A DNA stretch of 64,000 nt, from the NCBI RefSeq assembly GCF_025527015.1, contig NZ_JAODIM010000036.1, positions 62,001 to 126,000 of the forward strand. Direction: 5' to 3'. Both the position numbers and the translations under genes were made by a program. Numbering within the stretch: the first letter of the stretch is position 1; each line of letters begins with the position of its first letter. The DNA is from Winslowiella arboricola. Its GTDB lineage: Bacteria; Pseudomonadota; Gammaproteobacteria; Enterobacterales; Enterobacteriaceae. A model generated the notes under the pieces. The model did not search any database and was not told the DNA's origin. It saw nothing but the letters and a program-made list of their open reading frames with translations. Shown here piece by piece: positions 9,892-17,778 of this stretch.

Positions 9892-10632
9892 TTACGCCAG
9901 CAACTTTTTGGTTATTGCCAACAGTGTAGCGACATCTGCCGGACGCGTATTACCGCTTTCTGCATCAATAATTGAACTGTAGATATGCGGAATGATTTTA
10001 CTGACGCCAGCATCCAGTGCGATCTGCAGGATCGTCTGGTAGTTTTCCAGATCGATACCGCCGGTCGGCTCCAGCCAGAAGTCGTGCTGCGCACAGGCGA
10101 CGGCAACCGCTTTAAACTCATCAATCGATTTCAGGCCGCCCATCGGGAAATATTTCACCGAGCTGCCGCCCATATCTTTTAGCAACGCGATGGCGGTTTC
10201 AATGGGCACAATACCGTCCGCCGTTTGTGAACTGAGCGGGCCGGTGGAAATTTTTACCCTGCCAGGCGTGCCGGTTGGCGAAATCAGACCATTGACCACC
10301 GTCTGATTCTGTCCCAGCAATGCACGGCTGGTGGCCACGCCGGTAAATACCTGGTTAACGTGCTGCGGCTGCACCTGGCGTGAAATTTCACTGACCATTG
10401 CCGACTGCCTGGGGTCGCCTGCCCCCAGACCGACAGACAGCGCATTATCAATCAACGCTGCATAGTCACGCATATCCGCTACCGCACTGTCGACGCTACC
10501 ATAGTTTTTCGATAACACGCCAACCAGCACATGGCCTTCCGCCGCCTGCCAGATCGCCTGCGCATTCTGTTTAGAACCGGCCAGCACGTTAAGACAAACG
10601 CGATCCCGGTAAAATTTTGGCGTCAGCGTCAT
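9892..10632 (-). CDS. KDGP aldolase family protein (DgaF-like)
   Basis: A 246-residue (beta/alpha)8 aldolase. By family it cleaves 2-keto-3-deoxy-6-phosphogluconate to pyruvate and glyceraldehyde 3-phosphate. The segment SVKYFPMGG supplies Lys160, in the position of the Schiff-base lysine of Eda-type aldolases (KFFPA). The stretch VNGLISPTGTPG-VKISTGPLSS and the C-terminal SKIIPHIYSSIID are characteristic of DgaF in the Salmonella D-glucosaminate pathway. Its ATG overlaps the TGA of the ammonia-lyase gene (ATGA), indicating coupled translation and successive steps. Confidence 0.9.
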   Translation of the reverse strand: MTLTPKFYRDRVCLNVLAGSKQNAQAIWQAAEGHVLVGVLSKNYGSVDSAVADMRDYAALIDNALSVGLGAGDPRQSAMVSEISRQVQPQHVNQVFTGVATSRALLGQNQTVVNGLISPTGTPGRVKISTGPLSSQTADGIVPIETAIALLKDMGGSSVKYFPMGGLKSIDEFKAVAVACAQHDFWLEPTGGIDLENYQTILQIALDAGVSKIIPHIYSSIIDAESGNTRPADVATLLAITKKLLA

Positions 10633-11750
10633 GCGATTTTCTCTCCTGATAACAAGGCATTGATACAGCGATAAATGGTCTGTAACTGTTCTGGCGTTAC
10701 GCTGCGCACATCCACTTCGATAATCCCTTCATTGGCTTTATAACCGCGGAAATAGATAGCGATTTCACCGGTTTTCAGCGCCTGCACCAGCTCACCGGTG
10801 GTGCGGCCAATCACCGCTTCATCACAATGGATTTCCGTACGCGCGATATCACGGCCGGCGGCGTCCCACACCACGCGCGCCGTAATACCGTTCAGTCCAT
10901 TCAGACTGTCGATAAATGGCGTCATCTTCTCAACCATCTGCGCGCCGGTGACTTTCTCCTGCGTCAAATAGTTTTCAATCGCCTGCGTCAGGCCAAGAAT
11001 GCCCTCTTTGCCGACTTTCATCGCCCGGCCAATCCCTGCCGACTGGCGTTTCACCCAGCCAACGTACTGCTGTTTGCCCAGCACCAGACCACTGGTCGGC
11101 CCTTCAATCGCTTTGGCGCCGCTGTAGATCACCAGATCGGCGCCAAACTGGTAGTAGCACTGCAGATCCTCTTCCGCTGCCGCATCGACAATCAGCGGCA
11201 CGCCATGTTTGCGCGCCACCACGGCTGCCTGCTCAACGCTGAGATGACTTTTCTGCACGCAATGATGGGATTTGATATACAGAATCGCTGCGGTTTGTGG
11301 CGTAATCGCCGCAGACAGCTGCTCCGCAGAGCACTCATTGGCATAGCCCGCTTCCACCAGCCGCCCGCCGCCCATCGTCACCATGGTGCCTGCCGGCGCG
11401 CCAAAGTTAACGTTATGCCCTTTCGGCAGCACGATATCGTGCGGCACCGTCAGCGGCGCGGCGTGCAGATTTTCCAGCAGCCACTGATCATCTTTTACAA
11501 TCACCGCCGCCACCGACTGCGCCAGTCCGGCTGACGCGCAGGAAACCACCACCGCATCTTCGGCATTCAGCAGTTTCGCGATATAAGCGCCGGTTTTATT
11601 GACCAGGTCTTTGATTTCAAAGTAGTGATTCAGGCCATAATTCACCGTTTCGACTACCGAGGCGCTGGGAGTAGAAACACCCAGAATGGTCATGCGCCCG
11701 GAGGCATTAATCACCTGTTTTAAATCGTATTTCTCATAAATCGAAGTCAT
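10629..11750 (-). CDS. DgaE family pyridoxal phosphate-dependent ammonia lyase
   Basis: A 373-residue fold type I PLP enzyme related to SelA and DgaE. DgaE converts D-glucosaminate 6-phosphate to 2-keto-3-deoxy-6-phosphogluconate plus ammonia. The cofactor lysine is most likely Lys213 in VIYSGAKAIEGPTSG, with Asp189 (IVDAAAEED) as the pyridine-N partner. I chose the internal ATG with an AAAGG site rather than an ATG six codons upstream. The gene overlaps the end of the amidohydrolase by 17 bases and the aldolase start by 4. Whether its substrate here is really glucosaminate 6-phosphate is inferred. Confidence 0.88.
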   Translation of the reverse strand: MTSIYEKYDLKQVINASGRMTILGVSTPSASVVETVNYGLNHYFEIKDLVNKTGAYIAKLLNAEDAVVVSCASAGLAQSVAAVIVKDDQWLLENLHAAPLTVPHDIVLPKGHNVNFGAPAGTMVTMGGGRLVEAGYANECSAEQLSAAITPQTAAILYIKSHHCVQKSHLSVEQAAVVARKHGVPLIVDAAAEEDLQCYYQFGADLVIYSGAKAIEGPTSGLVLGKQQYVGWVKRQSAGIGRAMKVGKEGILGLTQAIENYLTQEKVTGAQMVEKMTPFIDSLNGLNGITARVVWDAAGRDIARTEIHCDEAVIGRTTGELVQALKTGEIAIYFRGYKANEGIIEVDVRSVTPEQLQTIYRCINALLSGEKIA

Positions 11751-12867
11751 GATTGCCTTTCCCTTCATCGGTCACAATCCACTGGCCCGCGACTACCGCC
11801 GCTAATGGCACCAGATGTTTCTCGCCCTGAACGCGATCCCCTGCGGAATCGACGAACGGACGAACTTCCTGTTTGACGGTAAAAATAGTCAGGTCAGCAT
11901 CGAAGCCCACCGCAAGGCGACCTTTGCTGTTCAGGCGCAGACCATCGGCGGCTTTGTGGGTGACACAATCGATCACCTGCGGCAGCGTCATACCGACGCT
12001 AAAGAATTTCGACATCACATGCGCCAGGTTATGCACCGGGCCACTGATGCGGTTACGACAGTAAATATCGGAACTGATGCTGTGCGGCAAAATGCCCTGT
12101 GCAATCGCCACCCGCGCCACCTCGAAGCTGAAACTGGCGCTGCCATGGCCGACATCCAGCCGCACGCCGCGCTGGAGAGCCTGGCTGACGGAAGCGCGCA
12201 GCTGACCAGCAGGGGTCAGAATGCGATTCGGTTTGCCGTTATAGCAGTGGGTGATAATGTCGCCGGAGGTCAGCAGATCGGCAATCTCATCGAGATTCGG
12301 CGGATTATTGCCGATATGCACCATCAGTGGCAGATCGCCATTTTCCTGCTGGATCTCTTTCGCCCGCAACAGCGGTTTAATGCCGTTGTTGCCCACCACG
12401 CTACTGCTGATGCGCGCTTTAATGCCGACGATAAACCCCGGCAGACGCTGCACCGCATCACGCACGGCCACTTTGTCGATCTGGTTCATATCCGCCAGCT
12501 CGTTCTGCGTGACAATGCCGGTGCGCGCGATATTCAGCAGTGCATACACCTGGGTACTGGCGCTGCGCGTCAGCTGATAAAAGTCATCGATATCATCCGC
12601 GCCGGTGCTGCCAGCATCAATCACCGTGGTAACACCGGTGGTGACGCCAATCGCATCCGCTTCATCATGATAAATCGGCGATTTCGGGTAACAGTGGACG
12701 TGGGAGTCGATCCAGCCGGCGCTAAGATAGTAGCGGCCGGCCAGATCGCGTTGCTGCTTCGCCTCCCCCTCAACCGTGCCGACGGCGGCGATTTTGCCGT
12801 CGCGTAGCGCAATATCGATAAGGCTTTCATCAGTGAGCCGCGCGTTGCGGATAATCAGGTCGAACAT
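11734..12867 (-). CDS. Amidohydrolase/deacetylase family metallohydrolase
   Basis: A 377-residue member of the amidohydrolase superfamily with a complete binuclear metal site in order: His56 and His58 (DSHVH), Lys150 (VGIKAR, candidate carbamoylated lysine), His184 (MVHIG), His207 (THCYNG) and Asp267 (SSDIY). Relatives hydrolyse C-N bonds in dihydroorotate-like rings or N-acyl groups. Its place directly upstream of an ammonia lyase and KDGP aldolase suggests it removes an N-acyl group from an amino-sugar acid (phosphate) before deamination. Substrate unproved. An AAGGAT site precedes the ATG. Confidence 0.87.
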   Translation of the reverse strand: MFDLIIRNARLTDESLIDIALRDGKIAAVGTVEGEAKQQRDLAGRYYLSAGWIDSHVHCYPKSPIYHDEADAIGVTTGVTTVIDAGSTGADDIDDFYQLTRSASTQVYALLNIARTGIVTQNELADMNQIDKVAVRDAVQRLPGFIVGIKARISSSVVGNNGIKPLLRAKEIQQENGDLPLMVHIGNNPPNLDEIADLLTSGDIITHCYNGKPNRILTPAGQLRASVSQALQRGVRLDVGHGSASFSFEVARVAIAQGILPHSISSDIYCRNRISGPVHNLAHVMSKFFSVGMTLPQVIDCVTHKAADGLRLNSKGRLAVGFDADLTIFTVKQEVRPFVDSAGDRVQGEKHLVPLAAVVAGQWIVTDEGKGNHDFDL

Positions 12868-12915
12868 AAGTACAAATCCTTAGCAAGGGAGGTGTGAACG
12901 CCTCCCTTATATTTT

Positions 12916-13563
12916 TTAGCTGATCGCTATCGGGAACATCGCGCCGAGGATCATGGCGCCTAAAATCGCGCCGCCGGTAATCGGTTTGCCCCACAGATAG
13001 AACAACAACGATCCTGCCAGCGAACCGAGACCAATCGGAATCGAGGCCGCCATCGCCGAGAGAATGATCAGTGGCCCTAAGAAACGACCGGAGGAGTTAC
13101 CGGCGCCCATCATCACATCCGCCCCGTAGGTGGAGTCGCTCTGATTAATAGTGAATTTACGCGCCAGAATAATCAGGTAACCAATCGCCACGCCGATAAC
13201 CAGACCGGTTACCAGTGAAGCGGCAAAGTTCGCCACCGGAAACACAATGCCCGCTCCCAGCAGCAGCGCGGGAACGCCGAGGCCAACACCGGTCTGGATC
13301 GCGCCGCCGATATCGAGGATCCCGACCAGCGAACCTTCGATAATGCGCGCAAACAGGAAGCTGGCGCCAAAGGCCGCTACCGCGCCATACACTCCGGTAT
13401 CCATACCTGCACGCAGCATCGAGACAAAGGCCACTTCGTTAAACGCACCGATACCGTACAGATAGTACATATGGGTACCAGCAAACACCCCGGAGGAGAG
13501 CAGGCCAACAAAAATCGGGAAAGACCAGTCGGCATACCAGAAGCCGCTTTTCGTATCACTCAT
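12916..13563 (-). CDS. DUF4310 family membrane protein
   Basis: A 215-residue integral membrane protein with about six hydrophobic segments separated by short loops, for example SFPIFVGLLSSGVFAG, VPALLLGAGIVFPVANFAAS and FLGPLIILSAMAASIPIG. It has no recognised catalytic motif. Families of this name occur only, as far as I recall, beside DUF4311, DUF4312 and SFCGS genes, and look like parts of one transporter. I chose the second of two ATGs (spacing to AGGA is then 8). Fourteen bases separate it from the DUF4311 gene. Confidence 0.82.
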   Translation of the reverse strand: MSDTKSGFWYADWSFPIFVGLLSSGVFAGTHMYYLYGIGAFNEVAFVSMLRAGMDTGVYGAVAAFGASFLFARIIEGSLVGILDIGGAIQTGVGLGVPALLLGAGIVFPVANFAASLVTGLVIGVAIGYLIILARKFTINQSDSTYGADVMMGAGNSSGRFLGPLIILSAMAASIPIGLGSLAGSLLFYLWGKPITGGAILGAMILGAMFPIAIS

Positions 13564-13577
13564 TGCCATCTTCCTCG

Positions 13578-14354
13578 TTACTTACCGCTCAGGGTGTTGT
13601 GAATCATATCGAGCCAGCCCGGTACACCCAGCTGGAACGACTGCAACAGTTTCATATCGAAGCCACGGAAGAAGCCGCTCAGGACAAACAGCAGCACGAT
13701 GGCAAACATCATCACTTTGGTGACTTTGTTCCAGCCGCTCTCCTCGACGCCTTTACCAATCAGGATACCCAGCACCAGGCCCGGCACCGCGTTGCCCATA
13801 ATCAGCTGCGCAAGGCCGCCGAAAATAGTGGCCCAGAAACCAGATTTCTTACCGGCATCGATTGCTGCCAGCCAGAAGATCACCGGCATCACGGTATTCA
13901 CCAGCAGGTTTGCCGCCGGCACCAGCACTTTTACTGCGGTGACCTGCAATGCGGCAGGTACCGCCGATGCGGTGGAGTTAAGGAAGGCGACCACGATCAT
14001 GCCGATAATGCCGCAGGCAATGGCCATCTTTTTCGGATCGTGCAGCGTTTCCGCGACGTTGCGGTTTTTCACCATCAACGCGGCAGCACCCCAGTTGGGG
14101 ATAATGCGATGGTCGACGTCCTGGGTAAAAGAACCCGCCGCAACCGAAGAAGCCCAGGCGTTAAAGAAGAAACCCAGACCGAAGGAGAAGTGAGAGGCAG
14201 GATCGCCTTCACAGGAGTTCAATTCACCCAGCGTACGAAATGCGCCCATCCCCTGCGTGGTCGGCGCGTGGAACATACGCGCAGCACCTGCGCCGACGCC
14301 CACCCCCACTAACCCGCCGATGATTAACGACTTAAACAAAATAATTAAAAACAT
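13578..14354 (-). CDS. DUF4311 domain-containing membrane protein
   Basis: A 258-residue membrane protein with an N-terminal hydrophobic helix (FLIILFKSLIIGGLVGVGVG) and several later ones, including VVAFLNSTASAVPAALQV and NLLVNTVMPVIFWLAAI. A conserved-looking loop, NSCEGDPASHFSFGLGFFFN, lies near residue 45. Probably the second channel subunit, acting with the DUF4310 protein. I chose the start with AAAGGAAAG just upstream, giving a start directly at the membrane helix. Function unknown; transport is inferred from topology and neighbours. Confidence 0.82.
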   Translation of the reverse strand: MFLIILFKSLIIGGLVGVGVGAGAARMFHAPTTQGMGAFRTLGELNSCEGDPASHFSFGLGFFFNAWASSVAAGSFTQDVDHRIIPNWGAAALMVKNRNVAETLHDPKKMAIACGIIGMIVVAFLNSTASAVPAALQVTAVKVLVPAANLLVNTVMPVIFWLAAIDAGKKSGFWATIFGGLAQLIMGNAVPGLVLGILIGKGVEESGWNKVTKVMMFAIVLLFVLSGFFRGFDMKLLQSFQLGVPGWLDMIHNTLSGK

Positions 14355-14386
14355 TAGTCTTTCCTTTGGTTTTATTGCCAACGTTT

Positions 14387-14683
14387 TTAGTTAGAAGTGA
14401 ATTCAACCTTATCGGTATCTATCACCGTCACGTTGACGGTAATCTCCAGCTCCACGCTGTAGTTCCGTCGCTCACGCGCCAGAAAAAAGAACAAAAATTT
14501 CTCTTTCCTGACACTCTCCTGCGCCCGAAGAACCCGCACATCCTGTGGCTCGATACGCAGCAGAATCTTATTGGTGGAACGCAGTACGCTGCTCTGCACA
14601 CGGCTCAGGGCATCGGCGAAGGCCTTTCCTTTGCTGTCGCCTTTGCCGCTGACCGTGACCTGAGTGGTGAATTGTTCCTTCAT
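14387..14683 (-). CDS. DUF4312 family small cytoplasmic protein
   Basis: A 98-residue soluble protein with an alternating charged/hydrophobic pattern and no membrane segment or catalytic motif that I recognise. Its ATG lies three bases after the TGA of the SFCGS gene, so the two are probably translated together. The Phe-rich stretch KEKFLFFFLARERRNY stands out. It may be a cytoplasmic subunit of the transporter formed with the DUF4310 and DUF4311 proteins; this rests only on gene order. Confidence 0.8.
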   Translation of the reverse strand: MKEQFTTQVTVSGKGDSKGKAFADALSRVQSSVLRSTNKILLRIEPQDVRVLRAQESVRKEKFLFFFLARERRNYSVELEITVNVTVIDTDKVEFTSN

Positions 14684-14685
14684 GC

Positions 14686-15048
14686 TCAACCGCCGTGTTT
14701 TTTATTCCAGGCTTGCACCAGACGTTCGCCCAGCTCTTCTTTATCCATAAAACCAAAGCCCAGCACCGTGCAGCCTTCATTAATGGCGGTAACCCCTTCA
14801 TCAATCGAGCGCATACCGTGCTTCGCTTTGTAGCCATATTTGTTCTGGGCGGTAATCGCACCGGCGCCGCCGCTGCCACAGAAAGAGATGCCGAAAGTGG
14901 CGTTTTCCGCCTGCATCACATCACCCAGCTTCATATCCGCCGCCACGCCAGGCACCACTACCGCACGACCACCTGCTTTCTCCACGCCGATGGCCACTTT
15001 CTGGCCTTTACCTAAACGATCGCCAATCACTACGGTTACTTGTGACAT
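14686..15048 (-). CDS. Glycine-rich SFCGS family protein
   Basis: A 120-residue soluble protein with the family hallmark FGISFCGSGGAGAITAQN near residue 54, including a single cysteine followed by a glycine-rich loop, and a second motif KHGMRSIDEGV. A cysteine at the end of a strand before a glycine loop recalls the phospho-cysteine of PTS EIIB domains (CxxG-type loops), but homology is not shown by the sequence. Encoded between the PRD protein and DUF4312. Confidence 0.83.
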   Translation of the reverse strand: MSQVTVVIGDRLGKGQKVAIGVEKAGGRAVVVPGVAADMKLGDVMQAENATFGISFCGSGGAGAITAQNKYGYKAKHGMRSIDEGVTAINEGCTVLGFGFMDKEELGERLVQAWNKKHGG

Positions 15049-15071
15049 GTTGTATTCCTTAAATTTGCCCA

Positions 15072-15093
15072 GGGGAGCCGTTTTCGGCTCCCG
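15072..15093. repeat. Intercistronic stem-loop (GGGAGCC variant of the repeat family)
   Basis: GGGGAGCCGTTTTCGGCTCCCG between the PRD gene and the SFCGS gene of the same operon. It abuts the PRD stop codon. It may tune the relative amounts of the two messages. Confidence 0.6.
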
Positions 15094-15438
15094 TTAAGAT
15101 TCGTTGTTTCCCTCAGCGACCGCAAAGTGCACCGATAACAACCACGCCTCTTCTTTCGGCAGGTTGCCAAACAGATCCACCACCTGCTGCGCCAGCTGCA
15201 TCGACTCAGGGGAGATATCCTCAAACAGCTCCTCTTCCACTTCCGGCAGGGGTTCGCCGGTCAGGGATCGCAGCGCCATCGCACGGACATGAGACGCCAG
15301 CATCTGCTGCTGTACCGCATTGGGAAAAATGGCTTGCGCGTTAAACAGCGTCTCAATTTGCACCATCACCCTGTCGGCCAACGCCTGGATCGCTTCCGTG
15401 CTCGCTGCAGAATTTACCGCCACCGCTGCGTTTTTCAC
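15094..15438 (-). CDS. Single-PRD-domain protein of the DUF4310/SFCGS locus
   Basis: A 114-residue protein consisting essentially of one PTS regulation domain. Two histidines sit at positions typical of PRD phosphorylation sites (His47 in MLASHVRAMALRSLTGE and His104 in EAWLLSVHFAVA). It carries no DNA- or RNA-binding domain, so it could be a phosphorylation-sensing partner of the large PRD regulator or of the transporter. Translation starts at GTG with AGAGG six bases upstream. It is the first gene of the leftward operon, so the operon promoter must lie in the 15.44-15.6 kb region. Confidence 0.82.
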   Translation of the reverse strand: MKNAAVAVNSAASTEAIQALADRVMVQIETLFNAQAIFPNAVQQQMLASHVRAMALRSLTGEPLPEVEEELFEDISPESMQLAQQVVDLFGNLPKEEAWLLSVHFAVAEGNNES

Positions 15439-15528
15439 CTTTACACCTCTTTGCCAGAACGACCCGATATGGATATTTCGCGTTGAAAATAAATTACCCC
15501 GCTCTGGTACTACTGTGTAGACGCACTT

Positions 15529-15548
15529 TTTCCGTTTCGAAACGGAAA
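15529..15548. promoter_or_regulatory. Perfect 20-bp palindrome, candidate operator of the PRD/SFCGS operon
   Basis: TTTCCGTTTC followed directly by its exact reverse complement, 90 bases upstream of the first operon gene. It has neither a T-run nor a loop, which fits a dimeric repressor or activator site better than a terminator. Confidence 0.55.
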
Positions 15549-15610
15549 TCGCCGCGGCCGCTCGCTGCCAGCTCGCAAAAACGTTATTTCATGCAAATAC
15601 AGAGGAACAA

Positions 15611-15715
15611 ATGAGAGATAAATCACAATATGACGCACCTGACGGGCGATATATGCATCATGCGCTGCGGGTTAGCGAAAGTAATCGTCGTTGGGCGGGC
15701 AGATATAAGAAATAA
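15611..15715 (+). CDS. Candidate 34-residue small protein
   Basis: An ATG preceded by AGAGGA at a spacing of 4-5 bases opens a 34-codon frame (MRDKSQYDAPDGRYMHHALR ...) ending in TAA. The product is short, polar and basic at its C-terminus (RWAGRYKK). It is divergent from the PRD/SFCGS operon and could be a leader or regulator, or chance. I recognise no homologue. Confidence 0.35.
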   Translation: MRDKSQYDAPDGRYMHHALRVSESNRRWAGRYKK

Positions 15716-15730
15716 CGATGGCGGATAATC

Positions 15731-15838
15731 CCTCCTCTTGCGAAGCGGGAGGGGTCAGGGGGAGGGAGCAACGATCTCAGACGCAGATGTCGTTGCGCCC
15801 CCATCCCAGCCTTCCCCCACCGTGTGGGGGAAGGAGCA
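15731..15838. repeat. Complex palindromic repeat of a second (C/G-run) family
   Basis: Three nested stem-loops in 108 bases: CCTCC-TCTTGCGAAGC-GGGAGG, a long stem using GGGGGAGGGAGCAACGA and its complement around 15760-15806, and CTTCCCCCAC-CGT-GTGGGGGAAGG. It resembles the REP/BIME elements with CCCTCNCCC arms in other enterics. It lies just downstream of cybC. Confidence 0.7.
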
Positions 15839-15846
15839 ATTTCAGA

Positions 15847-16233
15847 TCAGCGAAACTTTTTATGATTAGCATCGCGCGTAGCGGCGAACTTTTTCGCTTC
15901 GGTTTTCGCCCCGGCGATATCCCCGGCGTCAGCCAGCTTTTTACTGGCGTCAATCTGGCCAATCAGGGTATCCAGCCCGGCGCGATAATCTTTCATCTCC
16001 GCGCTATCTGCCGCCTTACCTTCCAGCGATTCCGGGGTCTGCGTTTTGGCGTTTTCCGCTGCGGCACGCATATCGGTTAACGCTTTTTTTAACTCGCTGG
16101 CATCTTCAGTTTTCTGCACGGTGCGATATGCGCCTTTCAGAATATCCATATCATCATCAAGGCCTTGCGCCAGTGCTGCAGCGCTGCTGCTTAACAGCAC
16201 TACCGTTAACATTGCTCGACAAAATTTATGCAT
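15847..16233 (-). CDS. cybC: Cytochrome b562
   Basis: A 128-residue periplasmic four-helix-bundle haem protein. A signal peptide ending in AALA is followed by the mature protein. The axial haem ligands are both in place: methionine in DDDMDILK at the start of helix 1 and histidine in DANHKKFR at the C-terminus. It probably acts as a small electron carrier; its physiological partner is unknown. In E. coli K-12 the gene is disrupted, whereas here it is full length. I chose the ATG with an AAGGA site; the frame extends further upstream without support. It follows pmbA, as in E. coli. Confidence 0.92.
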   Translation of the reverse strand: MHKFCRAMLTVVLLSSSAAALAQGLDDDMDILKGAYRTVQKTEDASELKKALTDMRAAAENAKTQTPESLEGKAADSAEMKDYRAGLDTLIGQIDASKKLADAGDIAGAKTEAKKFAATRDANHKKFR

Positions 16234-16272
16234 CACGACATTCCTTATAATTATAAAAATTGCTGACAAAAA

Positions 16273-16296
16273 AGGCGGCCCTTAACGGGGCCGCCT
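16273..16296 (-). terminator. pmbA terminator
   Basis: AGGCGGCCC/GGGGCCGCCT stem followed, on the minus strand, by a run of six T. It lies between pmbA and cybC. Confidence 0.75.
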
Positions 16297-16326
16297 GATA
16301 ATACTATGCGAAAATTGTGGTTTTAT

Positions 16327-17667
16327 TTACTGACCAGCAATTTTCATTTCCGGTAACAGCACAGAACCGCACTGAATATTGCTGCGGGTCTCAATATCGC
16401 TGCCGACGGTGACGATATTGCGCCACATATCCTGCAGATTACCGGCAATGGTGATTTCACTGACCGGATACTGGATTTCGCCATTTTCCACCCAGAATCC
16501 CGCAGCGCCACGCGAATAGTCGCCGGTAATGCCGCTGACACCCTGCCCCATCAGCTCGGTGACCACCAGGCCGGTGCCCATCTGCTTCAGCAGGGCGTCA
16601 AAGCTGGCGCCCTGACCGGCAATACGCCAGTTATGGATGCCGCCGGCATGACCGGTGCTCTGCAGGCCGAGTTTGCGGGCCGAGTAGCTGGTCATCAGCC
16701 AGCCCTGTAACACGCCATCTTTGATGATGTCACGTTGCTGAGTGCGCACCCCTTCACTGTCAAAAGGCGTCGATGCCAGACCTTTTAGCAGATGTGGATG
16801 CTCTTCAATCGTCAGCCACTCCGGCAGAATCTGTTTGCCCAGCGAGTCGAGCAGGAAGGTTGATTTACGATAAACGCTGCTGCCACTGATGGCGCCAACC
16901 AGATGGCCAAACAGGCCGGTAGCAACTTCAGCAGCAAAAATCACCGGCGCTTTCATCGTCGACAGCTTGCGCGGCGACAGGCGCGACAGGGTGCGACGCG
17001 CACACTCCTCACCCACCCACTCCGGTGATTTCAGATCACCCAGCGCACGGCCAATGGTGTACGCGTAATCACGCTCCATATCGCCATCATGCTCAGCGAT
17101 CACACAGCTGGAGAGCGAGTGGCGGCTGGAGCAGTAGCCCTGCATCATACCGTGGCTGTTGCCGAACACTTTAATCCCGACATGGCTGTTAAAGCTGCCG
17201 CCTTCGGTATTGGTGATGCGTTTATCCGCCTTCAGCGACGCCTGCTCGGCACGCGCAGCCAGCTCGATCGCCTGTTCGGCATCGAGATCCGATGGATGGA
17301 ACAGATCAAGATCCGGCGCGTCAAACGCCAGCAGATCGCGATCGGCCACACCGGCATAAGGATCCGGCGAGGTATAGCGCGCAATATCGATCGCCGCCTG
17401 CACCGTGCGTTTAATCGCATCCGGGCTAAGATCAGTAGAGGAGGCGCTGCCTTTGCGGTTCTGATGATAAACGGTGATGCCGAGCGCGCCATCACTGTTA
17501 AATTCGACATTTTCCACTTCACCGTAGCGCGTGCTGACGCTGATTCCGGTGGTTTTACTCACGGCGACTTCGGCTCCGTCCGTGCTGGCTTTCGCCAGTT
17601 CGAGCGCTTGCGCGACCGCCTGCTCAAGCGTCTTACGCTGTTCTGCAACCTGGGAGATTACTTTCAT
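16327..17667 (-). CDS. pmbA: Metalloprotease PmbA (TldE)
   Basis: A 446-residue subunit of the TldD/TldE heterodimeric protease, which degrades unfolded peptides and matures microcin B17 and the CcdA antidote. As expected for TldE, it lacks the HExxxH zinc motif carried by TldD. The sequence is nearly identical to E. coli PmbA, for instance [20 protein letters not shown] near the N-terminus and the C-terminal [19 protein letters not shown]. It is divergent from darP (yjgA), as in E. coli. Confidence 0.96.
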   Translation of the reverse strand: MKVISQVAEQRKTLEQAVAQALELAKASTDGAEVAVSKTTGISVSTRYGEVENVEFNSDGALGITVYHQNRKGSASSTDLSPDAIKRTVQAAIDIARYTSPDPYAGVADRDLLAFDAPDLDLFHPSDLDAEQAIELAARAEQASLKADKRITNTEGGSFNSHVGIKVFGNSHGMMQGYCSSRHSLSSCVIAEHDGDMERDYAYTIGRALGDLKSPEWVGEECARRTLSRLSPRKLSTMKAPVIFAAEVATGLFGHLVGAISGSSVYRKSTFLLDSLGKQILPEWLTIEEHPHLLKGLASTPFDSEGVRTQQRDIIKDGVLQGWLMTSYSARKLGLQSTGHAGGIHNWRIAGQGASFDALLKQMGTGLVVTELMGQGVSGITGDYSRGAAGFWVENGEIQYPVSEITIAGNLQDMWRNIVTVGSDIETRSNIQCGSVLLPEMKIAGQ

Positions 17668-17778
17668 CGGCCTGCCATATAATTAATGGGTTATCATTTG
17701 AGTCTAACAGACTCAGAGAACAATTTCGCACAAGGCGCATAACCTGATAGCATGTGCCTCTTTTTTTGGAGTCTAACC

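Noticed and set aside
11815-12807. 330-codon plus-strand frame opposite the amidohydrolase
   Set aside because: Shadow of a GC-rich coding strand; the minus-strand protein has all metal ligands, while this one is His/Ala-rich with no known domain.
15439-15720. Sigma-54 promoter expected by analogy with the Salmonella dga operon
   Set aside because: No GG-N10-GC element of acceptable quality found on either strand, and the regulator here is of MtlR/LicR type and not an LevR/DgaR-type AAA+ activator.
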